This document shows positions 44,204-52,944 of a stretch of 64,000 bases of DNA, piece by piece. A program made the position numbers and the translations under genes. Origin of the DNA: Paenibacillus vietnamensis (GTDB lineage Bacteria > Bacillota > Bacilli > Paenibacillales > Paenibacillaceae); assembly GCF_020169515.1 (NCBI RefSeq), contig NZ_JAHMHW010000015.1, positions 1 through 64,000 of the forward strand, in the 5' to 3' direction. The notes beneath the pieces were generated by a model that made no database searches, was not told the origin of the DNA, and saw only the letters and a program-made list of their open reading frames with translations. Every line of letters begins with the position of its first letter. Within the stretch, counting starts at the first letter, position 1.

Positions 44204-46018
44204 ATGAGTATAGAAGTGTTGTATGATTTGCACCAGGATGTCAGACGTTTATTCATCGCAGGGAGTGCCGTATCAAGCGGAGATATCAGGATCAAACGGA
44301 AGCTGCCCCAGCTGGAGCAGCTGGGACAGAGCGCGCCGGTATTCAAGCGGGTGGCGGAAGCGGCATCGCGCGTGGGAGAAGGCAATGCCGAGATGGCGGC
44401 GGATGCGCTGCTGGAACTCGCCTTATTGCTCCATGCGATTCTATACACACAAGGACAGACTGACGCAGCGGGGACATTGGAACCGATCGAAACTCATACC
44501 GTGACCAATGGCAATAAAGATGTTCCAACCATTCCTTATCGACGGCTGAAGCCTTTGATCGACGCGCTGACGGATCGGGGGCCTGGTCGGCATGAGGTGA
44601 TTAAGCAGGCTTACGAGGATAATATTTTCGCTGATATTCGCACTTATGTGCCTGCTGTCATTGCATTGGGGGATCCCTACTCCGAGATCGCGGACTATAT
44701 GACGGATGTCGTGATCCCGTCGATGGGGACGTGCGTGCTGCCAATCCTCCACGCTAAGCTTAACCTGCAAGGCGGGCAGGCTGACGCAAGGAAGTTGATA
44801 ATCATCCATAAGCTCTCCGCACAAGCATCGCATGACTTGATCGCGAAAGCGATGATGGAAGGCGCTATCCCAGTTAAGCTCGCTGCCATAGGGGCCGGTA
44901 CGGGTAATCCTGACCTGGAAGACCTGCTGCATGAAATCTCTTACGATCGTAAAAAAGAAGTCCGCGCCGCGGCACTGCTTGCCGTGGCCAAAAATGGATC
45001 TGACCGCGCGGTGGAACGTCTATTCGAGGCTCTAAAGAGCAAGGATGCCGAGATCGCAGTGGAGCCTCTGAGACGCTGCAATCATTCGTACGTGGGCCAA
45101 AGGCTGGTCGAGGAAGCTTCGGTACTGTGCGATATTCTCATCGGCGGCCAGCTGGATGCTGCGAGCGTGGAGCGAATGATGGCCGTGCTTAACGCGATGG
45201 AAGGGAAGTGTGATCCCGCCATAGAAGAGTTCCTGGTCAAGCTGCTGCAGAACCAGGCATTTATCATGAAAGAGACGGAATCGATGCAAGCCTGCGCGGC
45301 TCACCTGCTGCTGGAGTTCGGTACGCCGACCGCCTTTGAGATGCTTCATGGTCTTCGGGGACGAACCAACATACTCGAATATGCATTCCGGGCAGCGCTG
45401 CGTTCCTTGCCGCGAGAAGCTGTATACGATCACTATCATGGATATTTGGCCAAGAAGCAGTCTGCAGCAGGCAAAGCGCTGCTGCGAGCCTGCCATGACA
45501 TCGCTATTCCGGTAACGATAGCACTGCACGAGTTTGTGAACGATCAAGAGTTTGAGCAGCGTCCGGAGTACGATTGGGACCCTCGCTGGGTACAGCTTTT
45601 CATAGAATTAGAAGAAACCGACCTCGTGTGCAGCTTGGCCGAGCATCCGGATAAGCTCGTTATTGACTATTTACTCGGTCGGCTTCATAAGCCGAAGGCA
45701 AGAATAGGCGATCAGATGATGATCGTGATGACGTTGTTCAAGCTGGACTACAGGGATGCGCCAGAGCTCCTAATGAACTTACTGGAGCAGGCTTCGCCGC
45801 AGCAGTTCTACTATGTGACTGAGGAGCTTCGCGTTCTGATTTTGCAGCTGCCGAGCAGTTACGCGGATAGACTGCGCAAACTGGCTGAACGATTCACCTA
45901 TACATCCTTCAAGGATGAGATACAAAGTCTGGCGGACAAAGTCGCCATGAAACCGATTGAAGAGAATGAAAACAAAGGAGCGGGATGGATTGCATGGATT
46001 CAAAGCTTAATGTCTTAA
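44204..46018 (+). CDS. HEAT-repeat-like helical protein of the MoxR-VWA operon
   Basis: A 604-residue soluble, mostly helical protein. Helical pairs with spacing typical of HEAT repeats are visible, for example KKEVRAAALLAVAKNGSDRA and the preceding and following segments at about residues 240-330. HEAT arrays usually serve as protein-protein scaffolds. I start at ATG 44204, 25 bases after the SWIM gene; a longer frame from 44135 would overlap that gene. The end overlaps the MoxR gene by 34 bases, so expression is coupled. No enzyme motif is seen. Confidence 0.8.
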   Translation: MSIEVLYDLHQDVRRLFIAGSAVSSGDIRIKRKLPQLEQLGQSAPVFKRVAEAASRVGEGNAEMAADALLELALLLHAILYTQGQTDAAGTLEPIETHTVTNGNKDVPTIPYRRLKPLIDALTDRGPGRHEVIKQAYEDNIFADIRTYVPAVIALGDPYSEIADYMTDVVIPSMGTCVLPILHAKLNLQGGQADARKLIIIHKLSAQASHDLIAKAMMEGAIPVKLAAIGAGTGNPDLEDLLHEISYDRKKEVRAAALLAVAKNGSDRAVERLFEALKSKDAEIAVEPLRRCNHSYVGQRLVEEASVLCDILIGGQLDAASVERMMAVLNAMEGKCDPAIEEFLVKLLQNQAFIMKETESMQACAAHLLLEFGTPTAFEMLHGLRGRTNILEYAFRAALRSLPREAVYDHYHGYLAKKQSAAGKALLRACHDIAIPVTIALHEFVNDQEFEQRPEYDWDPRWVQLFIELEETDLVCSLAEHPDKLVIDYLLGRLHKPKARIGDQMMIVMTLFKLDYRDAPELLMNLLEQASPQQFYYVTEELRVLILQLPSSYADRLRKLAERFTYTSFKDEIQSLADKVAMKPIEENENKGAGWIAWIQSLMS

Positions 46019-47085
46019 GGCTGCCGGCCGAGCAGCTATACTCGAACGAAATCGAAGCACTAAAGGCTGTTGACAAGGATGCCCGCCCAGCCGGGTGGCA
46101 ACTGTCACCGAAGGCCGTACTTACCTACATAACAGGCGGAAGAGCTGGCGATATGGCCATTACGCCGAAGTATATCGGTCATACGCGCCTCGTCGAGATC
46201 GCGATTGCGACGCTGCTTACCGACCGAGCATTGCTGCTAATCGGCGAGCCGGGAACTGCGAAGTCGTGGCTGTCGGAAAATCTGACGGCGGCAATCCACG
46301 GTGATTCCTCGAAAGTCATTCAAGGGACAGCCGGCACGAGCGAAGAACAGATCCGGTATTCCTGGAATTATGCGATGCTGCTCGCGCATGGCCCTTCTGA
46401 TGCAGCGCTGATTCGCAGCCCGATCTATCGCGCTATGGAGACAGGGGGCATTGCGCGCTTCGAAGAAATTTCTCGGTGTGCCTCCGAGGTACAGGATGCG
46501 CTTATCTCGATTCTTTCGGAAAAAACCATCTCAATTCCGGAGCTGGGGAAGGAGGTCTCAGCCGCACGCGGCTTCTCCGTGATCGCCACCGCGAATACGC
46601 GTGACCGGGGTGTCAATGAGATGTCTGCCGCCTTGAAGCGCCGCTTCAATATTCTCGTACTTCCTTCACCGGCCGATCTGGAGTCCGAGGTCGAAATCGT
46701 GCGCAAACGCATTAGCGAGCTGGCTGCCAGCTACGAGCTCGGTGCCGAGATACCGGAAGAAGATACCATGCGCAAGGTCGTCACGATCTTTCGTGAGCTT
46801 CGCAGCGGCATGACGCTGGATAGCAAAGAAAAGGTAAAGCCACCGGGAAGCGTAATCTCGACGGCGGAAGCCATCTCGCTGCTTACGAACAGCATGGCGC
46901 TGGCCGCCAGCTTTGGCAGCGGTTCCGTGCAGGATGTAGACGTTGCCGCCGGACTGCAAGGGGCGATCGTCAAGGATGATGAGAAGGACGCAATCGTCTG
47001 GAAAGAGTATTTGGAGAATGTCATGAAGAAGCGCGGCTCGGAATGGCGCGGTCTCTATCATGCCTGCCGGGAGATGAACCCGTGA
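45985..47085 (+). CDS. AAA+ ATPase of the MoxR family
   Basis: A 366-residue ATPase. Walker A GEPGTAKS lies at about residues 87-94, a Walker B-like FEEI at about 158-161 (where the usual Asp-Glu is Glu-Glu), sensor 1 in ATANTRDRG, and an Arg-finger region in LKRRFN. MoxR proteins work as chaperone-like machines with a VWA partner, as in E. coli RavA-ViaA. The VWA partner here is encoded at 49424. AAAGGAG precedes ATG 45985, inside the end of the HEAT gene; the stop overlaps the next gene by 4 bases. Confidence 0.93.
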   Translation: MDCMDSKLNVLRLPAEQLYSNEIEALKAVDKDARPAGWQLSPKAVLTYITGGRAGDMAITPKYIGHTRLVEIAIATLLTDRALLLIGEPGTAKSWLSENLTAAIHGDSSKVIQGTAGTSEEQIRYSWNYAMLLAHGPSDAALIRSPIYRAMETGGIARFEEISRCASEVQDALISILSEKTISIPELGKEVSAARGFSVIATANTRDRGVNEMSAALKRRFNILVLPSPADLESEVEIVRKRISELAASYELGAEIPEEDTMRKVVTIFRELRSGMTLDSKEKVKPPGSVISTAEAISLLTNSMALAASFGSGSVQDVDVAAGLQGAIVKDDEKDAIVWKEYLENVMKKRGSEWRGLYHACREMNP

Positions 47086-49421
47086 GTGCGCCCGCTGCGG
47101 CGGCGGCCGGCCTCCATCGGTTCGGCGTAAGGCATCTGTCGCCGGCAGGTGCATATCACCTGTGTCGTGTTCTTGACCAGGTTCATCCGCAGCTTATTCT
47201 GGTTGAAGGCCCTTCCGATGCATCAGAGCTGATCAGCCAGATCATGCTGCCAAAGGTTGTTCCTCCGATTGCGATCATGGCCTACACCGACAGCCTGCCG
47301 GTACGGACGATCGTTTTTCCGCTGGCCTCTTATTCTCCTGAGTACCAGGCCTTTCAATGGGCAACGGAGCATGGCGTCGAAGCGAGGTTCTTCGACCTGC
47401 CTTCCGGTGCTTCTATCCTGTTGAACGAGGCGAGACGGTCGCTGTCATGCGAACAGGAAGAGGAAGGGAGCGAGCGTCGGATTCAATTCGCTGCATTTCG
47501 CCGCAGGCAGAACGCTATCTTTGATGAGATCGCACTTCTCTCAGGCGAGACCGATTACGAGAGCTATTGGGAACGAAACTACGAGCATACGGCTCGGCCT
47601 GAGGCCTACAGCAGTGCAATTCACACTTTGTCAGCGGAGATGAGGGCGCTTACGGAGGCGGAGGAGCTTGAACACGACCCGGCAGAGGCAGCTTACAACG
47701 AACTGCGCGAGGCCTATATGCGCAGGAAGATCCGAGATGCACTGGAGCGAGGCATCCCGGCACACAAGATCGTCGTCGTAACGGGCGCCCATCATACGTC
47801 AGCGATGGACTTATCACTCCCATGCCTGGAAGATGAAGAGCTTACTGCTCTTCCCGCAGTAAGTACGAAGCTGACGCTTATGCCGTATACCTACTACAAG
47901 CTCTCTAACATGTCGGGCTATGGGGCAGGCAACCTGGCTCCAGCGTATTTTGAATTATTCTGGCAGTGTCTGCAAAAGGGCGAGCTTGAAGCGCTCCCGG
48001 CCAGATATTTATCGAGTGTGGTCTCCTATATGCGGGAGGGCGGCACTTTTCGTTCGACTGCCTCGGTAATTGAAGGGGTACGCCTTGCGGAATCACTCGC
48101 TTCGCTAAGGGGTTCAAGGAAGCCTGTCTGGAGGGACATGCGCGACGCGGCCATTGTAACGCTCGGCTTTGGTGAGCTGTCCGCCGTAGCGGAACCGCTG
48201 GCCAGAGCGGATGTCGGGACAGCGATCGGTTTTTTGCCGGAGGGCGTTAGCCAGACGCCCATTCAGGACGACATGAACCGAAATTTGAAGCAGCTGAAGC
48301 TGGAGAAATATAAGACGACCGTTGCGGCCGATCTGCAGCTGGACCTGCGGGAGAATCGGCGCGTGAAGTCGGAGGACGCTGCGTTCCTGGATCTTCGGCG
48401 TTCCGTCTTCCTCAGCCGGTTGCGTTTGATGGGCATCAGCTTCGCCCGCAAGCAAAAGGATCTGAACGAGGCGGTCTGGTCTGAGCACTGGGTGTTGCGG
48501 TGGACGCCTGAGGCAGAGATTGAGATCGTCGAGTCGACTCTGCTTGGTGAGACGGTGGAAGTGGCTGCTGCATACCGGATTCGTGAGCAGCTGGAGGATA
48601 GTGCCGATATCCGAGAGGCGGCAAAAGTAATCCGGAACGCGTGGGAGTGCGGGCTGCCGGACGCGATGGAGGATGCGCGCCGAACGCTGCAGCAGATGGC
48701 AGTGGATACCGGCAATGTTCCGCAGATTGCCGGTGCTGCCCGGGAGCTTTCGGTGCTACTCAACTTCGGGGATATCAGGAAGCTGGACACCGGAATGCTT
48801 GAGCCGATCGTACAGCAGTTGTTCCTGCGCGGCACCTTATTGCTCATAGAAGCGGCCGCTTGCAGCGATGAAGCTGCCACGGAGATGATCGCAGCGATTC
48901 AGGATCTGCATGCGATCTCACAGGACCACTACGAACGTATTGACGACGAACGCTGGACGCGGCAGCTTCGTGAGCTTGCCTTCCGGGACGACCGCAATGC
49001 GCGGCTGTCCGGTTATGCATTCGCGCTGTTGATGGAGCGCAATCTGATTGAGCCGACTCGGCTGTCGCAGGAAGTCTCCCGCAGGCTGTCACCGGGCATC
49101 CCTGCGGACTTGGGAGCAGGCTGGTTCGAAGGATTATCGATGCGCAACCGGTACGCGCTGCTCTCCCGTGCGGAGCTGTGGCGTCTGCTTGATGAATACA
49201 TTCAATCCTTGGATGACGAGCAGTTCAAACGATCGGTTGTTTTCCTGAGGCGGGCGTTCGGCTCGTTTCAGGCCAGCGAGAAGAACCTGATTGCCGAGAC
49301 GCTTGGAGAGATCTGGGGGATCGGCGGCCTGGAGACGGGCGATCTGCTGCAGCGGGAGCTCAGCGAAGATGAAAAGGAGAAGCTGGATGCGCTTAACGAA
49401 TTCGATTTTGGAGACCTTTAG
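47082..49421 (+). CDS. DUF5682-like protein of the MoxR-VWA operon
   Basis: A 779-residue protein starting at GTG 47082, which overlaps the MoxR stop by 4 bases; GGGAGA lies before it. The N-terminal part shows FGVRHLSPAGAYHL (about residues 14-27), LVEGPSDASELI and, near residue 235, VVTGAHHTSAM, which together are the marks I associate with DUF5682. The C-terminal half is helical and repeat-like. The paired RH-SP, EGP-D and GAHH motifs suggest a metal-dependent catalytic site, but no activity is known to me. Its fixed place between the MoxR and VWA genes suggests that it is the effector or client of the ATPase. Confidence 0.8.
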   Translation: MSAPAAAAAGLHRFGVRHLSPAGAYHLCRVLDQVHPQLILVEGPSDASELISQIMLPKVVPPIAIMAYTDSLPVRTIVFPLASYSPEYQAFQWATEHGVEARFFDLPSGASILLNEARRSLSCEQEEEGSERRIQFAAFRRRQNAIFDEIALLSGETDYESYWERNYEHTARPEAYSSAIHTLSAEMRALTEAEELEHDPAEAAYNELREAYMRRKIRDALERGIPAHKIVVVTGAHHTSAMDLSLPCLEDEELTALPAVSTKLTLMPYTYYKLSNMSGYGAGNLAPAYFELFWQCLQKGELEALPARYLSSVVSYMREGGTFRSTASVIEGVRLAESLASLRGSRKPVWRDMRDAAIVTLGFGELSAVAEPLARADVGTAIGFLPEGVSQTPIQDDMNRNLKQLKLEKYKTTVAADLQLDLRENRRVKSEDAAFLDLRRSVFLSRLRLMGISFARKQKDLNEAVWSEHWVLRWTPEAEIEIVESTLLGETVEVAAAYRIREQLEDSADIREAAKVIRNAWECGLPDAMEDARRTLQQMAVDTGNVPQIAGAARELSVLLNFGDIRKLDTGMLEPIVQQLFLRGTLLLIEAAACSDEAATEMIAAIQDLHAISQDHYERIDDERWTRQLRELAFRDDRNARLSGYAFALLMERNLIEPTRLSQEVSRRLSPGIPADLGAGWFEGLSMRNRYALLSRAELWRLLDEYIQSLDDEQFKRSVVFLRRAFGSFQASEKNLIAETLGEIWGIGGLETGDLLQRELSEDEKEKLDALNEFDFGDL

Positions 49422-49423
49422 CG

Positions 49424-50635
49424 ATGACGATATCTAATAATCGTAAGCAGGAACTGACGCGCTGGCGTCTGATACTTGGCCAATCGGCGGAGCAGCAACT
49501 CGAAGGGATGAGCGGAACGGCCGCCGGCAGCTTACTGGACGACGAGCTTCGCCTAATGGACGAGGCGCTGGCAGCCATATATGATGATACAGCTGGCGGT
49601 ATTGAGGTCGAAAGCGGAAGGCGTGGTGCTGGCCTCGGGCCATCTGCACCAAGGCTAGCCAAGTGGCTGGGAGATATTCGAAGGTTCTTCCCGACTGACG
49701 TCGTGTCCGTCATCCAGGCCGATGCAATCGAACGCAAAGGACTGACGCAGCTGCTGTACGAGCCGGAGACGCTAGCGCAGGTGAAGCCGGATATCCGTAT
49801 GGTCGCAACGCTGATGTCGCTGAAAGGCAGAATCCCGGAGAAGACGAAGGATACGGCAAGGCAGCTGGTTAGCGCTGTTGTTGAGGAGATTAAGAAGCGG
49901 CTGGAAAACGACATCCGGCGTGCCGTCACCGGCGCCCTTAACAGGAGGAAGCATTCGCCGCTGCCTTCGTTGGCCGGCACGGACTGGAAGACGACCATTA
50001 GACGCAATTTAAAGCATTATAATCAGGAGCGTGGGATACTTATTCCCGAGCGTTTCTACTTCTTCGATCGCGCAAGGCGAAGCAAGGAATGGACAGTTAT
50101 TCTCGATATCGACCAGAGCGGATCGATGGCTGATTCCGTCATTTATGCTTCGGTAACCGGATCTATATTTGCCAGCCTGCCTTCTCTGGATACCCGGGTT
50201 GTCTTGTTCGATACGGAGGTTGTGGATCTGAGCGAGCAATGCGCGAACGATCCGGTCGATATGCTGTTCGGCGTGCAGCTGGGCGGAGGAACGGATATTA
50301 ACAAGTCTGTGGCCTATTGCGAGCAGTACATTGTGGAGCCTAGGAAAACCTTGTTTATCCTCATATCCGATTTGTACGAAGGCGGCAACCAGGCCCAATT
50401 GCTTCGCCGGATGGAAGCCCTGGTCGAATCAGGTGTGAAGGTGATCAGCTTGCTCGCTTTATCGGACACCGGCGTGCCTTCCTACGACGAAGGGGTTGCA
50501 AAGCGGCTGGCGAAGATGGGCATTCCCTGCTTCGGCTGTACACCGGATCTCCTGCCTGAGCTGGTAGAGGGCGCGCTAAAGGGTAATGACTTGAATGAGC
50601 TGGCGGCCAAGATTGGCGGCAGCAAAAAAGCCTGA
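49424..50635 (+). CDS. VWA-domain protein (CoxE/ViaA-like), partner of the MoxR ATPase
   Basis: A 403-residue protein. A helical N-terminal part (about 1-210) precedes a von Willebrand A domain (about 222-390) with an intact metal-ion adhesion site: DIDQSGSM (D228, S232, S234), the Thr/Gly loop in GGGTDINKS and ILISDLYEGG. It starts 2 bases after the DUF5682 gene, with GGAGA upstream. In RavA-ViaA-type systems the VWA protein docks substrates on the MoxR ATPase. It is the last gene of the operon. Confidence 0.9.
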   Translation: MTISNNRKQELTRWRLILGQSAEQQLEGMSGTAAGSLLDDELRLMDEALAAIYDDTAGGIEVESGRRGAGLGPSAPRLAKWLGDIRRFFPTDVVSVIQADAIERKGLTQLLYEPETLAQVKPDIRMVATLMSLKGRIPEKTKDTARQLVSAVVEEIKKRLENDIRRAVTGALNRRKHSPLPSLAGTDWKTTIRRNLKHYNQERGILIPERFYFFDRARRSKEWTVILDIDQSGSMADSVIYASVTGSIFASLPSLDTRVVLFDTEVVDLSEQCANDPVDMLFGVQLGGGTDINKSVAYCEQYIVEPRKTLFILISDLYEGGNQAQLLRRMEALVESGVKVISLLALSDTGVPSYDEGVAKRLAKMGIPCFGCTPDLLPELVEGALKGNDLNELAAKIGGSKKA

Positions 50636-50895
50636 TAATTAAGGTGTTCAACCTCTCGGCTCTTGGATGGGACGCGAACCAGCCGATGGACTAGAGCATC
50701 ATTTCGGCAAATCGAATCGACTAACACCTACAGGAATGTAACGGGCTAAAGAGTTGAAGAAGGTAAAACCTATCTACTAAGGATTGGATATAGCTGTTTA
50801 AGTCCAAGAATTTTGAGGTTAACCACATACGCTATAAATGAGAGGATGGTGGACAAGATGCCAAGATCATCTCACATCATTCTCTGCCGCATATT

Positions 50896-50924
50896 AAAGG
50901 CGATGTTGCTGCATCGCCCTTTTT
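50896..50924 (+). terminator. Rho-independent terminator downstream of the MoxR-VWA operon
   Basis: GGCGATG pairs with CATCGCC around a 6-base loop, extended by AAA with TTT, then TTTTT. It lies 260 bases after the operon. The rest of the spacer 50636-51032 holds nothing I can assign. Confidence 0.8.
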
Positions 50925-51032
50925 AATTTGAGTAAAATAAATGATAACTCGCTAAGAAAAGTTCAAGAAGTGGTTTTGACAGGGTACGGTTATTTAGACG
51001 CCCATTGATAGCCACATGGAGGTCGATTTGTC

Positions 51033-51317
51033 GTGGACGACTGGTGTGAGGAGATCGCCCAAAAGAAAGAAGAAATAGATCATATTCTACTCAGGACGAT
51101 TGATGAACTAAATTTAGACGCAGCATACGGAATAGTAAGGGAAACTAGCTTCAACCCTGCGGAGCTGCCGTCATGGACGATTCGTATCGGGGACTTCGAA
51201 ACTGTGCTCACCCCTGCCATCATGCTGCAATATCTAAGTGAGCACAGAGACTTGAACAACGCATTAGTTCATTTTTTGTATGATCACTTTCCGTACTTCG
51301 CTAAACCGCAGCTTTAA
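51033..51317 (+). CDS. Small hypothetical protein
   Basis: A 94-residue acidic soluble protein starting at GTG 51033, with GGAGG about 11 bases upstream. I recognise no family. It has no signal peptide, membrane span or cysteine pair; the sequence has normal codon periodicity and a balanced composition, so it may well be expressed. It precedes another small gene and is not clearly tied to the MoxR-VWA operon, which ends before a terminator. Confidence 0.55.
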   Translation: MDDWCEEIAQKKEEIDHILLRTIDELNLDAAYGIVRETSFNPAELPSWTIRIGDFETVLTPAIMLQYLSEHRDLNNALVHFLYDHFPYFAKPQL

Positions 51318-51406
51318 CTTGCCGGTAAATAGCAGTTTGCTGCAACATTTCTTTTGTTTGGATGTCTATTATAGCAGTCAAAATACCGGCGGATTGGTGG
51401 AGTGCT

Positions 51407-51703
51407 ATGCGTAGCAACTTGAGATTAAAATTAATACTGCCATGTATCCAAGCATTTTTAAGTATTGTGGCACTAATAGTAGACAAGAGCTTCAATCATG
51501 GTCTCGGTGAGGGAGAAAATCAAATATGGGCCAATCTTGTCAGTAATATCGAATTTTTTATTAAGCTTTTTCTTGGATATGATGATATCGTGAACTACAA
51601 TTTCAGGATAATCACGGTTCTATTGGCTATTGGTTTTTGGTATTTCATCGGTTTATCGGTTGATAAAATGATAGAGAAAGTTAAAAATAGGTCGATAGTT
51701 TAA
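51407..51703 (+). CDS. Small hypothetical membrane protein
   Basis: A 98-residue protein with two predicted membrane spans: one around residues 9-25 (KLILPCIQAFLSIVALIV) and one around 66-83 (RIITVLLAIGFWYFIGLSV). GGTGGAG lies 5 bases before ATG 51407, better than the upstream in-frame ATG 51362. I recognise no family. It is AT-rich compared with neighbours and is followed by a terminator. Confidence 0.55.
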   Translation: MRSNLRLKLILPCIQAFLSIVALIVDKSFNHGLGEGENQIWANLVSNIEFFIKLFLGYDDIVNYNFRIITVLLAIGFWYFIGLSVDKMIEKVKNRSIV

Positions 51704-51757
51704 CCGAGACACGGTCGATTAGCGGCTCGAGTCGGTCATATACGGATATAGCGGACA

Positions 51758-51785
51758 GCAGTCGTCGAGCGCGGCTGCCTTTTTT
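51758..51785 (+). terminator. Rho-independent terminator
   Basis: GCAGTCG pairs with CGGCTGC (one G-T pair) around a 7-base loop, followed by six T residues. It ends the small-gene unit before the ROK regulator. Confidence 0.7.
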
Positions 51786-51821
51786 ATTCCCGGGCGACTT
51801 CCTATTCCAACAAAATCCTGC

Positions 51822-51855
51822 TATGATAAACACTTATTAAAGATGTTTAATAAGT
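51822..51855 (+). promoter_or_regulatory. Promoter -10 box and perfect palindromic operator of the ROK regulator
   Basis: TATGAT at 51822-51827 is a likely -10 box. ACTTATTAAA-GATG-TTTAATAAGT at 51832-51855 is a perfect 10-base inverted repeat lying over the expected transcription start. This is where a self-repressing ROK regulator would bind; the match is to logic, not to a known site. Confidence 0.6.
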
Positions 51856-51890
51856 CCGTTGATAGGTGTCCGAAATCGAGGTGATGTTTT

Positions 51891-52919
51891 TTGAGCGAAA
51901 AGCTTTCAACGCCGAAAGAAATGAAGAAAGTGATGCTGATGGGCATTCGTACAGTCCTGTTAGCTTCCGGAAGCGCTACGAAGGTCGAGCTAAGTGAAAA
52001 GCTGGGGATCAGTTTTCCGACAATCAGCAAGTTTATTACCCAGATGGAGAAGACAGGCGAACTTATGTCGGTGGGTCTCGACGACTCGAGCGGAGGAAGA
52101 AGAGCTCAGCGGTATTCGTATAATCCGGATTATCAGCTGGGCGCCACGCTGTTTTTGGAGAACACGGAAACGCAATACACGATCTATAACGTTTTGGGCG
52201 AAGTGAAGGAGAAAGGGAGCTCCTCCGGTTTTCTTCAGGACGGAATCGAGACGCTGGTTAAGCAAATCGAGTCTTTGATCGAGCGTTACCCCAGGATACG
52301 TTCGCTTGCTTTCGGTGTCCCTGGATCGGTCAATGACGGGCGGATCATCTATATTCCGGGATACGAGAAGTTTCAAAATTTTGACCTTAAAGGTTATATC
52401 GAAGCACGATTTGCGCTGCCTGTTGTCGTGGAGAACGATATGAACGCGGCTGTTTTGGGCTATTACGATAAGATGGACTACCGTGAGAACCAATCTCTGG
52501 TCTACCTGTATTTTGGCCAAAACGGACCGGGCGCCGGTATATTGGCGGGCGGCAGCGTTGTTCGGGGAAGTACGTCATTTTCGGGTGAAGTATCGTTCGT
52601 TCCGCTGTATGACGGTCAAAACTTTCAACAAGCGATCACGGACGCAGAGGGAAAGGTCACTGTTACGCACGGGGCCGTCGGGGCCGATGCCGTAAGCCGG
52701 CTGGTCACCGCGTTTGCGGCGATTTTGAACCCGAGTGAAGTGATCTTTTGCAGCGACGAAGTAACAGAGGACCTTCTGGAGGCCATCGCAGTAAGAAGTG
52801 CGTCCTATATTGCGAAGGAGCATTTGCCTAAGCTTACGGCGAGCGACTGGAAAGAAGATTACTTGCACGGATTGAAGAAGATGGGGCTGAATCTGATGAT
52901 ATCCGCGAGCGGCGATTGA
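51891..52919 (+). CDS. ROK-family transcriptional regulator (NagC/XylR type)
   Basis: A 342-residue regulator starting at TTG 51891, 7 bases after GAGGTGATG. A winged helix-turn-helix at the N-terminus (about 20-65, VELSEKLGISFPTISKFI) is followed by a ROK sugar-sensing domain (for example AFGVPGSVNDGRI and ENDMNAAVLG). The cysteine-rich zinc motif of typical ROK kinases and regulators is missing: around residues 205-235 there is no cysteine. It heads an acid-sugar-like island and probably represses it until a sugar ligand binds. The MFS gene begins 25 bases downstream. Confidence 0.88.
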   Translation: MSEKLSTPKEMKKVMLMGIRTVLLASGSATKVELSEKLGISFPTISKFITQMEKTGELMSVGLDDSSGGRRAQRYSYNPDYQLGATLFLENTETQYTIYNVLGEVKEKGSSSGFLQDGIETLVKQIESLIERYPRIRSLAFGVPGSVNDGRIIYIPGYEKFQNFDLKGYIEARFALPVVVENDMNAAVLGYYDKMDYRENQSLVYLYFGQNGPGAGILAGGSVVRGSTSFSGEVSFVPLYDGQNFQQAITDAEGKVTVTHGAVGADAVSRLVTAFAAILNPSEVIFCSDEVTEDLLEAIAVRSASYIAKEHLPKLTASDWKEDYLHGLKKMGLNLMISASGD

Positions 52920-52944
52920 ATCTGAAAATGGGGAGCACACATTT

